The notes under the pieces were generated by a model that worked only from the letters and a program-made list of their open reading frames with translations, did no database searches and had not been told where the DNA came from. The position numbers and the translations under genes are program-made. A stretch of 64,000 bases of DNA from Posidoniimonas corsicana (GTDB lineage: Bacteria > Planctomycetota > Planctomycetia > Pirellulales > Lacipirellulaceae): assembly GCF_007859765.1 (NCBI RefSeq), contig NZ_SIHJ01000003.1, positions 248,001 to 312,000 on the forward strand, given 5' to 3'. This document shows positions 18,334 to 25,486 of the stretch, one piece after another; within the stretch, counting starts at the first letter, position 1; every line of letters begins with the position of its first letter.

Positions 18334-18368
18334 GTTTTGTCCAAAAACACGAGCGAAGGGGACAAAAC
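18334..18368. repeat. Inverted repeat of the GACAAAA type, copy 1
   Basis: Arms GTTTTGTCC (18334-18342) and GGACAAAAC (18360-18368) are perfect 9-bp complements separated by 17 bases. A related element lies at 18451-18495 and similar G-G-A-C-A-A-A-A units recur near 30.25-30.4 kb. Confidence 0.7.
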
Positions 18369-18450
18369 CCCGAGCGCATTTTCCCTAGGAACTTCGTTGC
18401 ACGCTGGTATAGCAGTGTTTGGTCCCGCCGCACGCAGCGGCCCACGGATA

Positions 18451-18495
18451 GTTTTGTCCGATAGTGGGCGCTACAAGGGACAAATCGGACAAAAC
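18451..18495. repeat. Inverted repeat of the GACAAAA type, copy 2
   Basis: Arms GTTTTGTCCGAT (18451-18462) and ATCGGACAAAAC (18484-18495) are perfect 12-bp complements separated by 21 bases. No T-run follows; not a terminator for a recognised gene. Confidence 0.75.
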
Positions 18496-18667
18496 CCCAG
18501 CGGCCCCGTCCACGCGAACCAACCGCGCAGCAGCGACCCGCCACGCGCCGCGGTAATCAACGAGCGGCCCGTGTTGATGGGGTGTGTACGCATGAACACA
18601 CCTGTCATTAGAGCACACCGAGTGGCCGTTTCCTACAACCAACCGGACAGCAACAGCGGCCCCGATA

Positions 18668-18696
18668 GTAGCACGGTGGTCCTCCACCGTGGGCGC
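18668..18696. repeat. Single arm of the GTAGCACGGTGG repeat (copy C)
   Basis: These 29 bases match 20189-20217 with one difference (CACCG versus CACCA). The same family appears in shortened form at 19380-19422. Together the copies bracket the genes between 18.8 and 20.1 kb. Confidence 0.7.
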
Positions 18697-18795
18697 TGAT
18701 GTTGAGCTCGCCAGGCATAGGACGGGCCAATGGGCCCACCATTGATGGGGTGGCAATCCCGAATGCGGTGGGGGCTCGCTTCGCTACCGCCCGCC

Positions 18796-19257
18796 CTACT
18801 GCTTGGCAAACTCAATTCTCGCCTGCCGGGTAAGCAGGAGACCAAGTGGCGCGGCTGCGAGCACGGAAAACAGGGCTGACACGAGCGCCACGGCGCCAAT
18901 GGTCGGGTTCTCGATCTCCCGACCGATGCGCACCGACATGCCGTCCGTGCCAGCCAGGTACGCTCGGACCACAAGCCCGACGGAAACGACAATGACAAGA
19001 GCAGAGACTCCAATCACACAACGCCGCGCGACGTTGCTGTGTGCGCGCAGAGCGGCGCCGCCCATGAGCAGCAGCACGAAACTGAGGTCGAGCCGTAGAC
19101 TGCCGACGACCCACCAACGAAACAGCATCGACGCGGCAGAACCAACAGCCAGGAGCTGAAGATATCGGCCGACGACATTCCCGATACTGAATGGCAAGCG
19201 GCGGTGCGATCCGGTAGCTTCGTTTGCTGTCGCTGGTGATCGGTAAGGATTGTTCAT
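18796..19257 (-). CDS. Membrane protein with NPYRSPA N-terminus
   Basis: Protein of 153 residues beginning M-N-N-P-Y-R-S-P-A, a short N-terminal signature I associate with many otherwise unrelated planctomycete membrane proteins. Four hydrophobic segments follow (about residues 30-50, 54-70, 80-102 and 120-142), so it is an integral inner-membrane protein; the C-terminus is R-Q-A-R-I-E-F-A-K-Q. No transporter or enzyme motif is visible. It stands alone between two copies of the GTAGCACGG-type repeat. Function unknown. Confidence 0.65.
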   Translation of the reverse strand: MNNPYRSPATANEATGSHRRLPFSIGNVVGRYLQLLAVGSAASMLFRWWVVGSLRLDLSFVLLLMGGAALRAHSNVARRCVIGVSALVIVVSVGLVVRAYLAGTDGMSVRIGREIENPTIGAVALVSALFSVLAAAPLGLLLTRQARIEFAKQ

Positions 19258-19288
19258 CGCAGCTCGCTATCTCGACGACAGCAGTTGG

Positions 19289-19464
19289 TAGGCCGGCAAC
19301 AAGCGCTAGCGAAGTTCCGGCATTTGTATCCCCACTTGCCGGAACCGCGCTGACGCTTGTTGCCGGCCTACGGTCTGTGACGCGGTGGTCCTCCTCGGTC
19401 ACGGCGGGGACCGCCGTGCTACTTTCGGGGGCTCAGATCAGCGAGCCAAACCCGCTCATGCCGA
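19289..19464. repeat. Composite palindromic repeat, copy A, with a duplicated bshB1 end
   Basis: The element opens with a 17-bp perfect inverted repeat (19289-19305 and 19354-19370) containing a nested GTTCCGG/CCGGAAC stem, continues into a CGGTGGTCC...GGACCGCCG palindrome (to 19422), and ends with sequence matching the last codons of bshB1. From 19314 it aligns with 20125-20307 in direct orientation; the other copy has about 38 more bases with an extra hairpin. It lies next to the stop of the nucleotidyltransferase gene. Confidence 0.85.
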
Positions 19465-19468
19465 ACGC
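19433..19468 (-). pseudogene. Remnant of the 3' end of bshB1
   Basis: Read on the minus strand, this short stretch encodes F-G-M-S-G-F-G-S-L-I followed by TGA, matching the last nine residues (G-M-S-G-F-G-S-L-I) and stop of the intact bshB1 gene at 20278. The matching block continues downstream into the shared repeat. There is no upstream coding part; a TAG lies just before it. It is a duplication scar and not an expressed gene. Confidence 0.7.
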
Positions 19469-19484
19469 CCCCTAATGGTGCAGA

Positions 19485-19940
19485 TCAATCCCATTCGCAG
19501 CCCTCTAGCCAAGCCGCGTCTGCCTGATCCTTTGGGCGCCCAGCGGCACGCTTGTTGGCTATAAGCTCTTTACGTCCGAGCACATAAACCGATAGCCCAT
19601 CGAGTTCGATAGGTTTTCGAGAATCCCACGCCTGATCGAAGGTGACGCCGGTGATGGATGTGAGCAGATCGATCCGGCGGGGCGCGACGCCGATCTGGAA
19701 CACGGTGTCTTCGAGCGTAAAGTCGTCGACCAAGATTCCGCTCTTCGGAGCCCTGAAGGCGGTGAGAGCCTTCCAGACCCGTTCGGCGTTCTCGCGTGAC
19801 GGTCGGATCAGAAGGTCGATGTCGCCAGTTGCCCGAGGGTTGCCGTGTGCTGCAAGTGCGTAGGCGCCAACGATCAGGTACTCAACGCCCGCGTCGTTCA
19901 AGGCGGACAACATCTCGCGGTAGTCTTCGTTGAGCTGCAT
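19485..19940 (-). CDS. Nucleotidyltransferase-fold protein (DUF6036-like)
   Basis: Protein of 151 residues. Residues 18-45 (V-E-Y-L-I-V-G-A-Y-A-L-A-A-H-G, then A-T-G-D-I-D-L-L-I) contain the nucleotidyltransferase signature with the catalytic Asp pair G-D-I-D; a third strand (R-R-I-D-L-L) supplies another acidic residue. Such minimal nucleotidyltransferases are often one half of a toxin-antitoxin-like pair. The C-terminus (L-G-R-K-E-L-I-A-N-K-R-A-A-G-R-P-K-D-Q-A-D) is typical of this group. Its start lies inside the upstream small gene (59-base overlap, different frame), pointing to translational coupling. Substrate unknown. Confidence 0.8.
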   Translation of the reverse strand: MQLNEDYREMLSALNDAGVEYLIVGAYALAAHGNPRATGDIDLLIRPSRENAERVWKALTAFRAPKSGILVDDFTLEDTVFQIGVAPRRIDLLTSITGVTFDQAWDSRKPIELDGLSVYVLGRKELIANKRAAGRPKDQADAAWLEGCEWD

Positions 19941-20085
19941 CCTTGTCCTTCATCGCCCAGGCGTCGACGGTGAGCTGCCAGACCATGCCGATCCGGTCCG
20001 CCATCGAGACTCCGGCTAGGTCGTCATCGTGCCCCTGGTCGGTGAGTGGCACCCTGCGGACTTGCCAGTTTGAGCGGTCGATCAT
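19882..20085 (-). CDS. Small partner protein of the nucleotidyltransferase
   Basis: Protein of 67 residues (MIDRSNWQVRRVPLTDQGHD, ending R-L-E-R-R-G-R). The central M-V-W-Q-L-T-V-D-A-W-A-M and the ending R-L-P-R-D-V-V-R-L resemble small proteins I recall next to nucleotidyltransferase genes in other bacteria, which is why the frame is accepted despite its size. It overlaps the nucleotidyltransferase start by 59 bases. It has no signal or membrane segment. Role as antitoxin or accessory subunit is inference. Confidence 0.6.
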   Translation of the reverse strand: MIDRSNWQVRRVPLTDQGHDDDLAGVSMADRIGMVWQLTVDAWAMKDKDAAQRRLPRDVVRLERRGR

Positions 20086-20124
20086 ACCTCAAGTCTACCA
20101 CATAGCGTGGCGTCGAGCATTACC

Positions 20125-20307
20125 GTTCCGGCGTTGGCATTCCCACTTGCCGGAACCGCGCTGACGCTATGTTGCCGGCCCACGGTCTGTAGCACGGTGG
20201 TCCTCCACCATGGGCGCCGCTTGGCGGCTTGCAAGCCGCCAGGTCACGGCGGGGACCGCCGTGCTACTGTCGATTGCTCAGATCAGCGACCCGAACCCGC
20301 TCATGCC
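20125..20307. repeat. Composite palindromic repeat, copy B
   Basis: Direct repeat of 19314-19464. It contains the GTTCCGG...CCGGAAC stem (20125-20156), then GTAGCACGG... (20189-20212) facing ...CCGTGCTAC (20244-20267), with a GGCGGCTTGCAAGCCGCC hairpin (20223-20240) between them. The last part is the coding end of the intact bshB1 gene. Copies A and B bracket the nucleotidyltransferase pair. Confidence 0.85.
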
Positions 20308-20985
20308 AATCGGCTCGCGGCAATGGAAGGGCTCGCCGTAGGCGACGCCGATTGTCTTGCCCCAGTAGGCGGCCTCGTCGCGGAGCTGGTCGAGGAAGGT
20401 CGGCGGCTCGGTCGGTCGGCCGGTGATGAACTGGCTCTCGTACGCGCGGATGCTGGCGAGTTTCTGCTCCCAATAGTCGCTGATGTCGAGGATGAACGCC
20501 GGCTGCGCCGCCTGCTTCAGGTGCACGCAGTAGTAGTTGTAGATCCGCTGCGGGTGCCAGCGCTCGCCCGGCAGCTCGATCTGGCCCGGCTGGTCGGTCT
20601 TCGAGAGCTTGGCCCAGAAGCGGGCGTCGTCGACCAGCTTGGTGGCGGCGGTGTGGTCGGGGTGGGCGTCGACCCAGTAGGGGGCGAACAGCCATTTGGG
20701 CCGCTGTTGGCGGATCACGCCCGCCAGCTTCGCGCGGTTCTCGAGCGTGGGCTCGAGGCTGCGGTTGGGCAGGCCCAGGTTCTCCCGCCAGGTGAGGCCG
20801 AGGACCTTGGTCGCGGCGGCGGTCTCTTGGACGCGGAGCTCGGGCGAGCCGTGCGGCGTCGGCTCGCCGCTGGTCAGGTCCAGCACGCCGACCCGCAGCC
20901 CGTCCGCTAGCATCTTGAGGATGGCGCCCCCCATGCCGAGCTCGGCGTCGTCGGGGTGGGGGGCGATGACCAGGACGTCCAGCAT
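20278..20985 (-). CDS. bshB1: Bacillithiol biosynthesis deacetylase BshB1
   Basis: Cytoplasmic zinc-dependent LmbE/PIG-L family deacetylase of 235 residues, the normal BshB1 length. It removes the acetyl group from N-acetylglucosaminyl-malate in bacillithiol synthesis. The zinc-binding motif A-P-H-P-D-D (H10, D12, D13) and the second motif A-H-P-D-H (H108, D110, H111) are intact, as is G-M-G-G after the first motif. The ATG at 20985 was chosen because the frame above it encodes only Arg/Pro-rich sequence across a palindrome. Its 3' end is duplicated at 19433-19468. Other bsh genes are not in the window. Confidence 0.92.
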   Translation of the reverse strand: MLDVLVIAPHPDDAELGMGGAILKMLADGLRVGVLDLTSGEPTPHGSPELRVQETAAATKVLGLTWRENLGLPNRSLEPTLENRAKLAGVIRQQRPKWLFAPYWVDAHPDHTAATKLVDDARFWAKLSKTDQPGQIELPGERWHPQRIYNYYCVHLKQAAQPAFILDISDYWEQKLASIRAYESQFITGRPTEPPTFLDQLRDEAAYWGKTIGVAYGEPFHCREPIGMSGFGSLI

Positions 20986-21090
20986 GGCGGGCTCGCGGTT
21001 GAGAGGTGGCGGGGGGAACCGGTTCATTCTTGCTATCGTCGCGGGCCGTCGCCAGCGGGGCATTCTTCGGCAAAGGCGGGTGCAGATGCT

Positions 21091-21176
21091 GGGTGCCGGG
21101 GGCGCTCCCGACAGGGAAGCCCCCGACGTACAGACGTTACGGGGGCTTCCGCTATCGCGGAGCGCCCCCGGCACCC
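21091..21176. repeat. Nested inverted repeat upstream of bshB1
   Basis: Outer arms GGGTGCCGGGGGCGCTCC (21091-21108) and its exact complement (21159-21176) enclose inner arms GGAAGCCCCCG (21115-21125) and CGGGGGCTTCC (21140-21150). The innermost loop contains ACGT twice. This folds as a two-tier cruciform; it is REP-like in design and has no T-run. Confidence 0.85.
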
Positions 21177-21279
21177 GGCTGTCTCTTGTTCTCCCACCAT
21201 TAGAGGAGGGGAATCTTCCATTCCATCTGGACCCACGCGGGCGGTTCTGCGAAAGTCCCGCCCTCGAAGGAACCCTGCC

Positions 21280-21477
21280 ATGCTCGCTCGCCTACTACTA
21301 ATCCTGCTGCTGCCGGCGCTCGCCGGCTGCTCGTCCTGGGTCCCGGCGTGGAACGCCGAGAAGTGGGACGTGACGCGGCTGCGCGACCCGCGGGCAAGTG
21401 ACATCGACCGCCGCCTGTCCGAGCGGCCGCCGACCTCGGTCCGCACACCGTTTGGCAGCGCCGCCGACGCCGAGTAA
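21280..21477 (+). CDS. Small lipoprotein
   Basis: Protein of 65 residues. An AAGGA ribosome site lies about 8 bases before the ATG. Residues 1-17 form a lipoprotein signal (L-L-L-I-L-L-L-P-A-L-A-G-C, Cys 17 in the lipobox L-A-G-C). The mature part is short and hydrophilic (S-S-W-V-P-A-W-N-A-E-K-W-D-V-T-R-L-R-D-P), ending A-A-D-A-E. Probably anchored in an envelope membrane. A longer frame from 20956 lacks these features. Function unknown. Confidence 0.65.
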   Translation: MLARLLLILLLPALAGCSSWVPAWNAEKWDVTRLRDPRASDIDRRLSERPPTSVRTPFGSAADAE

Positions 21478-21660
21478 TCTCGGGCCGTCTTCGGTTCTTT
21501 CCCCGAGGGCTTTGGTCGTTGAATCCGGCCGCCCTCAGGCATCTAATGGGGGATTGGACGTTCCGCTCCCCATCGGTCCGGCACAGTTCTGCCGCGCCGC
21601 ACGGTGATTGCGCCGCCGCGATCCACCGTTCCCACCACAGCCCTTTCACCCTGGTTCGTC

Positions 21661-23175
21661 ATGCCCAGCCCCGATGAGACGTTTTCCCAACTCTGCGAGC
21701 ACGCCCGTCAGACCGGGCTGCTGACCTCGACGCTGGGCATCCTGAACTGGGACGAAGAGACCTACCTGCCGCGCGACGGCCGTGCGCACCGAGCGGAGCA
21801 GACGGCGCTGTTGGCCGGCATGATCCACCAGCGGCAGACCGCGCCGGAGGTGGGCCGGTGGCTGGACGAGCTGTCGGCCGAGCCGCTGGCCGAGGACCCG
21901 CACTCCACCAGCGGCTGCGTGATCCGCCAGCTCAAGCGGCAGTTCGACAAGAAGACCAAGCTGCCGCAGAAGCTGGTGGAGGAACTGACCCGCACCGCCA
22001 GCCTGGCGCAGCAGGCGTGGTTCGACGCCCGCAAGGCGGACGACTTTTCCGCGTTCCAGCCGTGGCTGGAGAAGACCATCGCGCTCAAGCAGCAGGAGGC
22101 GGCCGCGGTCGGCGTGACCGACGTCGCGTACGACGCGCTCTTAGACGACTACGAGCCGGGCGAGAGCACAGAGAACGTCGCGAAGGTACTCAGCGGGCTG
22201 CGCGAGCAGCTCACGCCGCTGGTGGAGAAGATTGTCGAGAGCAAGCGAAAGGCGCCGCGCGAGATCCTTAGCCGCAGCTACCCGGTCGACCAGCAGGCCG
22301 AGTTCGGCAAGCAGGCGGCCGCGGGCATCGGCTTCGACTTCAACGCCGGCCGGCTGGACGTGACCGCGCACCCGTTCTGCGGCGGCGGCGGGCCGCGCGA
22401 TGTCCGGATGACTACCCGCTACGACGCGGGCGAGTTCGCCGGCGGCTTCTTCAGCATCCTGCACGAGGCGGGGCACGGCATCTACGAGCAGGGCCTGCCG
22501 GCCGACCAGTTCGGGCTGCCCACCGGCGAGGCGGTGTCGCTAGGGATCCACGAGTCGCAGTCCCGCATGTGGGAGAACCTGGTGGGCCGCAGCCGCGCGT
22601 ACTGGGAGCACACGCTGCCGAAGCTGCAGCAGCAGTTCGAGTCGGCCCGCGGCGTGGGGCTCGATGAGTTCTACTTCGCGGTGAACGACTCGCGGCCGTC
22701 GCTGATCCGCACCGAGTCCGACGAGGCGACCTACAACCTGCACATCATCGTGCGGTTCGAGCTGGAGCAGTCGCTGCTGACCGGCGACCTGCCGGTCGGG
22801 GACCTGCCGGCCGCCTGGAACGAGAAGTACCAGACGTACCTGGGCGTCGCGCCGCCGACCAACGCCAACGGCGTGATGCAGGACGTGCACTGGAGCGCCG
22901 GCCTGTTCGGCTACTTCCCGACCTACGCGCTGGGCAACCTGTACGCGGCCCAGTTCTTCGACCAAGCGGAGGCCGACCTGGGCGACCTGTCCGAGCAGTT
23001 CCGCCGCGGCGAGTTCGCCCCGCTGCGCGACTGGCTGCGGGACAATATCCACCGGCACGGGCAGCGCTACAGCGCGGCTCAGCTGGTCGAGCGGGTGACC
23101 GGCAAGCCGCTCTCGCATGAGCCCCTGATGCGGCGGCTCAACGAGAAGTTCAGCGACCTGTACGACTTGCCGTAA
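21661..23175 (+). CDS. M32 family metallocarboxypeptidase (Taq-type)
   Basis: Zinc carboxypeptidase of 504 residues, the usual M32 length, which removes C-terminal amino acids from peptides. The zinc motif is HEAGH (H268, E269, H272), with E298 in G-I-H-E-S-Q-S-R as the third ligand. Other family marks are W-D-E-E-T-Y-L-P near the start, H-P-F-C before the motif, and D-V-H-W-S-A-G-L-F-G-Y-F-P-T-Y-A-L-G-N close to the end. No signal peptide, so cytoplasmic peptide turnover is likely. The ATG at 21661 was chosen over one 57 bases upstream because it matches the family's N-terminus. Confidence 0.93.
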   Translation: MPSPDETFSQLCEHARQTGLLTSTLGILNWDEETYLPRDGRAHRAEQTALLAGMIHQRQTAPEVGRWLDELSAEPLAEDPHSTSGCVIRQLKRQFDKKTKLPQKLVEELTRTASLAQQAWFDARKADDFSAFQPWLEKTIALKQQEAAAVGVTDVAYDALLDDYEPGESTENVAKVLSGLREQLTPLVEKIVESKRKAPREILSRSYPVDQQAEFGKQAAAGIGFDFNAGRLDVTAHPFCGGGGPRDVRMTTRYDAGEFAGGFFSILHEAGHGIYEQGLPADQFGLPTGEAVSLGIHESQSRMWENLVGRSRAYWEHTLPKLQQQFESARGVGLDEFYFAVNDSRPSLIRTESDEATYNLHIIVRFELEQSLLTGDLPVGDLPAAWNEKYQTYLGVAPPTNANGVMQDVHWSAGLFGYFPTYALGNLYAAQFFDQAEADLGDLSEQFRRGEFAPLRDWLRDNIHRHGQRYSAAQLVERVTGKPLSHEPLMRRLNEKFSDLYDLP

Positions 23176-23376
23176 CAGGGGGTGCTAGCGGTCTGCTTGA
23201 ACGGGGTTGCCCTTCCCGGTTGTAGGGCGGCACGGTCGCGCCGGTTGCGGCGTGCGGCCTGAAAGACGCGAAAGAAGGGCTGCAAAATTCGCACTGGCGG
23301 TGCACAATGGGGGCTTCTCGGCCGTAACAGGGGACGCCCGGAACCCAGTTTCAGACCTCGCTTTCGAGATTCACGG

Positions 23377-25302
23377 ATGGCCCACGTCGCTGCGTGCCCC
23401 AAGTGCTCCTGCCAGTTGACGCTGCCGGGGAACCTGCCCCCGAACGCACGACTCCGCTGCCCCGACTGCGACGAGATCTTCGCGCCCGGCGCCGCGCCGC
23501 CGGTCAAGACGGCCCGCGCCGTGGTGGTGGTCCCGCCCCCCAGTCAATCGGCTGACACCCCTCCGCCCGCTGACCCCGAGCCAGCAGCGGAGCAGCCGTC
23601 CCAGTCGCCGGCCGAGGCGCCCAAAGAGCCGCCCGCCCGTGCGGAGGCCCCAGCCAAGTCGACCTCGGTCCAAGCCGAGGTCCCCGCGCCCGAGCGTGAA
23701 CGCTCGTCCGAGAAGCTGGACGGGCTGCAGATGCTGCTGAAGTCGACGATGGAGTTCAACTCGCAGCCAAAGGTTGAGTCGCCGAAGCCGAGCAGCGTCG
23801 AGCAGCCGCCGACGCTGTCGGATTGGCTGAAGCGCGGCAGCGGGGAAGCCGACGACACGCCGCCCGCCGCCGAGGCGCCGGAAGAGGACGCCGAGCCCGC
23901 AGAGCCGCTGTCCGCCGAGCAGCCAGAAGCCGACAAGCCAATTGGCGCGAAGGCCGTGTCGCAGTCGTCCGCGGCGACTCAGCCGTCGCTCGAGTCGCTG
24001 CTGAGCTCGTTCCGCGGCGAAGACCCGCCGGCGCAGGAGCCCTCGCCGCCGACAGAGCCGCAGGCCGCGGATCAATCGAGCGATCTCGACCCGCCGCCGG
24101 CGGCCGACACGGCGCAGGTTGAGGAGGATGCTCCGAGCCCTGCGCCAGAGCCGCCCGCCGCGGCCCCGCCAATCAGCAAGACGCCCCCGGTCGAGCCGAC
24201 TCCAACGCCGCCCGCGCCTTCCCAACCGGCGCCGACCAAGTTTGAGGATCTGCCGGTCGAGTCGTTGGCCGCGCCAACGCCGGCTGCCGAAGCGCCGCCG
24301 GCGCGCAAGGGCCGCGATCTGCGGACGCCGGGCATGGACACCAACCCGGCGCCGCCAAGGCGTTCGAGCCGGGTGCGCAGCCTGTCGGTGATTGTCACCA
24401 GCGGCGCGCTGGGCGTCATGCTGGGCTACCTGGGGCTGCTGTGGCTGGCCGGCCCGAGCAGCGACGTGCTGGGCGTCTCGAACGTGCTGCCGAGCGCCCT
24501 GCTGCCGGCTTCCTTCTCTCCGGACGTGCGCCCGCCGCTGGTGCCGCCGCCGGAAGACCCGCCGCTGCCCGAAGGCGCCGACGCCGAATCGCCGCGGGTG
24601 GATCCTCGCGTAGAGCAGGCCGGCTTCGCCGACGAGGGCGGCCAGCATGACGCGGCGGTCGCCGCGTTCAGCGAGCCGGACCCGGCGCCCGCGGCGCTCA
24701 GCCAGGGGGGCGTGCGGCTGATCGGCGCGCCGGCGCCGTACACGATCGACCAGCTGAGCGAGGTGCTCCGCGGCGCCGACGACGCCCGCGCCGTGATGTG
24801 CGAAAAGAGCCTGGCCGCCAACCCGGAGGCCGCCCGCGAGCTGGGCAGCGCGTACGGCAAGCTGTGCCAGGTGGCGCAGGTGCTGACCTTCGTGGAGGAC
24901 GCGTCGGCCGATCGCGAGCTGACCACCCTGGAGGCCAAGGAGCTGTACATCCGGTTGTTCACCTTCGACCACGCGCGGAGTGACTCCCGCGCGATGGCGT
25001 CGCGGTGGCTGGCCTGGCCGGAGCGCGCCAACGGCGGCGTGTTCTTCTCCGGCGCGCTCAAGGGCGCCAAGCCGATGGGCAGCGTGTCGGAGCTGCGTGT
25101 CACGCTGTCCGACGGCGAGGTCGTGTCGGTGCTGACCGACGAGCAGCTCGACCCCGCCAGGTTCTTCGGCGGCACAGAGATCGGCGTGGTGGGCTGCGTG
25201 GTCGAGGACCCGGTGAACCGGGTCGAGGGCTACAAGGGCGTCGCCGAGCGTGCGGTGTGGGCCTGCCACACCTTCCCGGTGGGGAAGCCGCGGCACGACT
25301 AG
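23377..25302 (+). CDS. Zinc-ribbon, Pro-rich, single-span membrane protein
   Basis: Protein of 641 residues. The N-terminal CPKC (C7, C10) and CPDC (C28, C31) make a zinc ribbon. Residues 40-325 are a Pro/Ala/Glu-rich, probably disordered linker. One membrane helix follows at about 337-357 (V-T-S-G-A-L-G-V-M-L-G-Y-L-G-L-L-W-L). After a further Pro-rich part, the C-terminal 200 residues (D-Q-L-S-E-V-L-R-G-A-D-D-A-R-A-V-M onwards) form a folded domain I cannot assign. The ribbon would face the cytoplasm and the last domain the periplasm. Such cytoplasmic-ribbon proteins fit the planctomycete repertoire; the function is unknown. Confidence 0.7.
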   Translation: MAHVAACPKCSCQLTLPGNLPPNARLRCPDCDEIFAPGAAPPVKTARAVVVVPPPSQSADTPPPADPEPAAEQPSQSPAEAPKEPPARAEAPAKSTSVQAEVPAPERERSSEKLDGLQMLLKSTMEFNSQPKVESPKPSSVEQPPTLSDWLKRGSGEADDTPPAAEAPEEDAEPAEPLSAEQPEADKPIGAKAVSQSSAATQPSLESLLSSFRGEDPPAQEPSPPTEPQAADQSSDLDPPPAADTAQVEEDAPSPAPEPPAAAPPISKTPPVEPTPTPPAPSQPAPTKFEDLPVESLAAPTPAAEAPPARKGRDLRTPGMDTNPAPPRRSSRVRSLSVIVTSGALGVMLGYLGLLWLAGPSSDVLGVSNVLPSALLPASFSPDVRPPLVPPPEDPPLPEGADAESPRVDPRVEQAGFADEGGQHDAAVAAFSEPDPAPAALSQGGVRLIGAPAPYTIDQLSEVLRGADDARAVMCEKSLAANPEAARELGSAYGKLCQVAQVLTFVEDASADRELTTLEAKELYIRLFTFDHARSDSRAMASRWLAWPERANGGVFFSGALKGAKPMGSVSELRVTLSDGEVVSVLTDEQLDPARFFGGTEIGVVGCVVEDPVNRVEGYKGVAERAVWACHTFPVGKPRHD

Positions 25303-25486
25303 CCCGGGCCCGGGCGGCCATGGTCGTGAATCGGCCACCGCGCCGGGGCCCACTCTGCCCCGGTGACTCTCGGCGAGATTGCCCCTAAAATGGGCCAATC
25401 AGGCGACAAGCTTTTCCTTGCCACACACACGGCGCCCGCGGCCCCCCGCGGACGGTCGTTCCTCACCTAAGCCGCGAGCTGCCCCG

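Larger units (their letters stand above)
18098..18795. other. 698-base intergenic region with palindromes
   Basis: Short frames exist on both strands but none has a ribosome site, protein-like composition or known motif. The region instead holds two palindromes built on GTTTTGTCC/GGACAAAAC (18334-18368 and 18451-18495) and, at 18668-18696, one arm of the GTAGCACGGTGGTCC repeat that recurs around 19.4 and 20.2 kb. It looks like a collection site of REP-like elements. Confidence 0.55.

Noticed and set aside
23371-25398. 675-residue minus-strand frame
   Set aside because: Covers the Pro-rich zinc-ribbon gene antiphase; product is almost all Arg/Gly/Leu, as expected from its complement.
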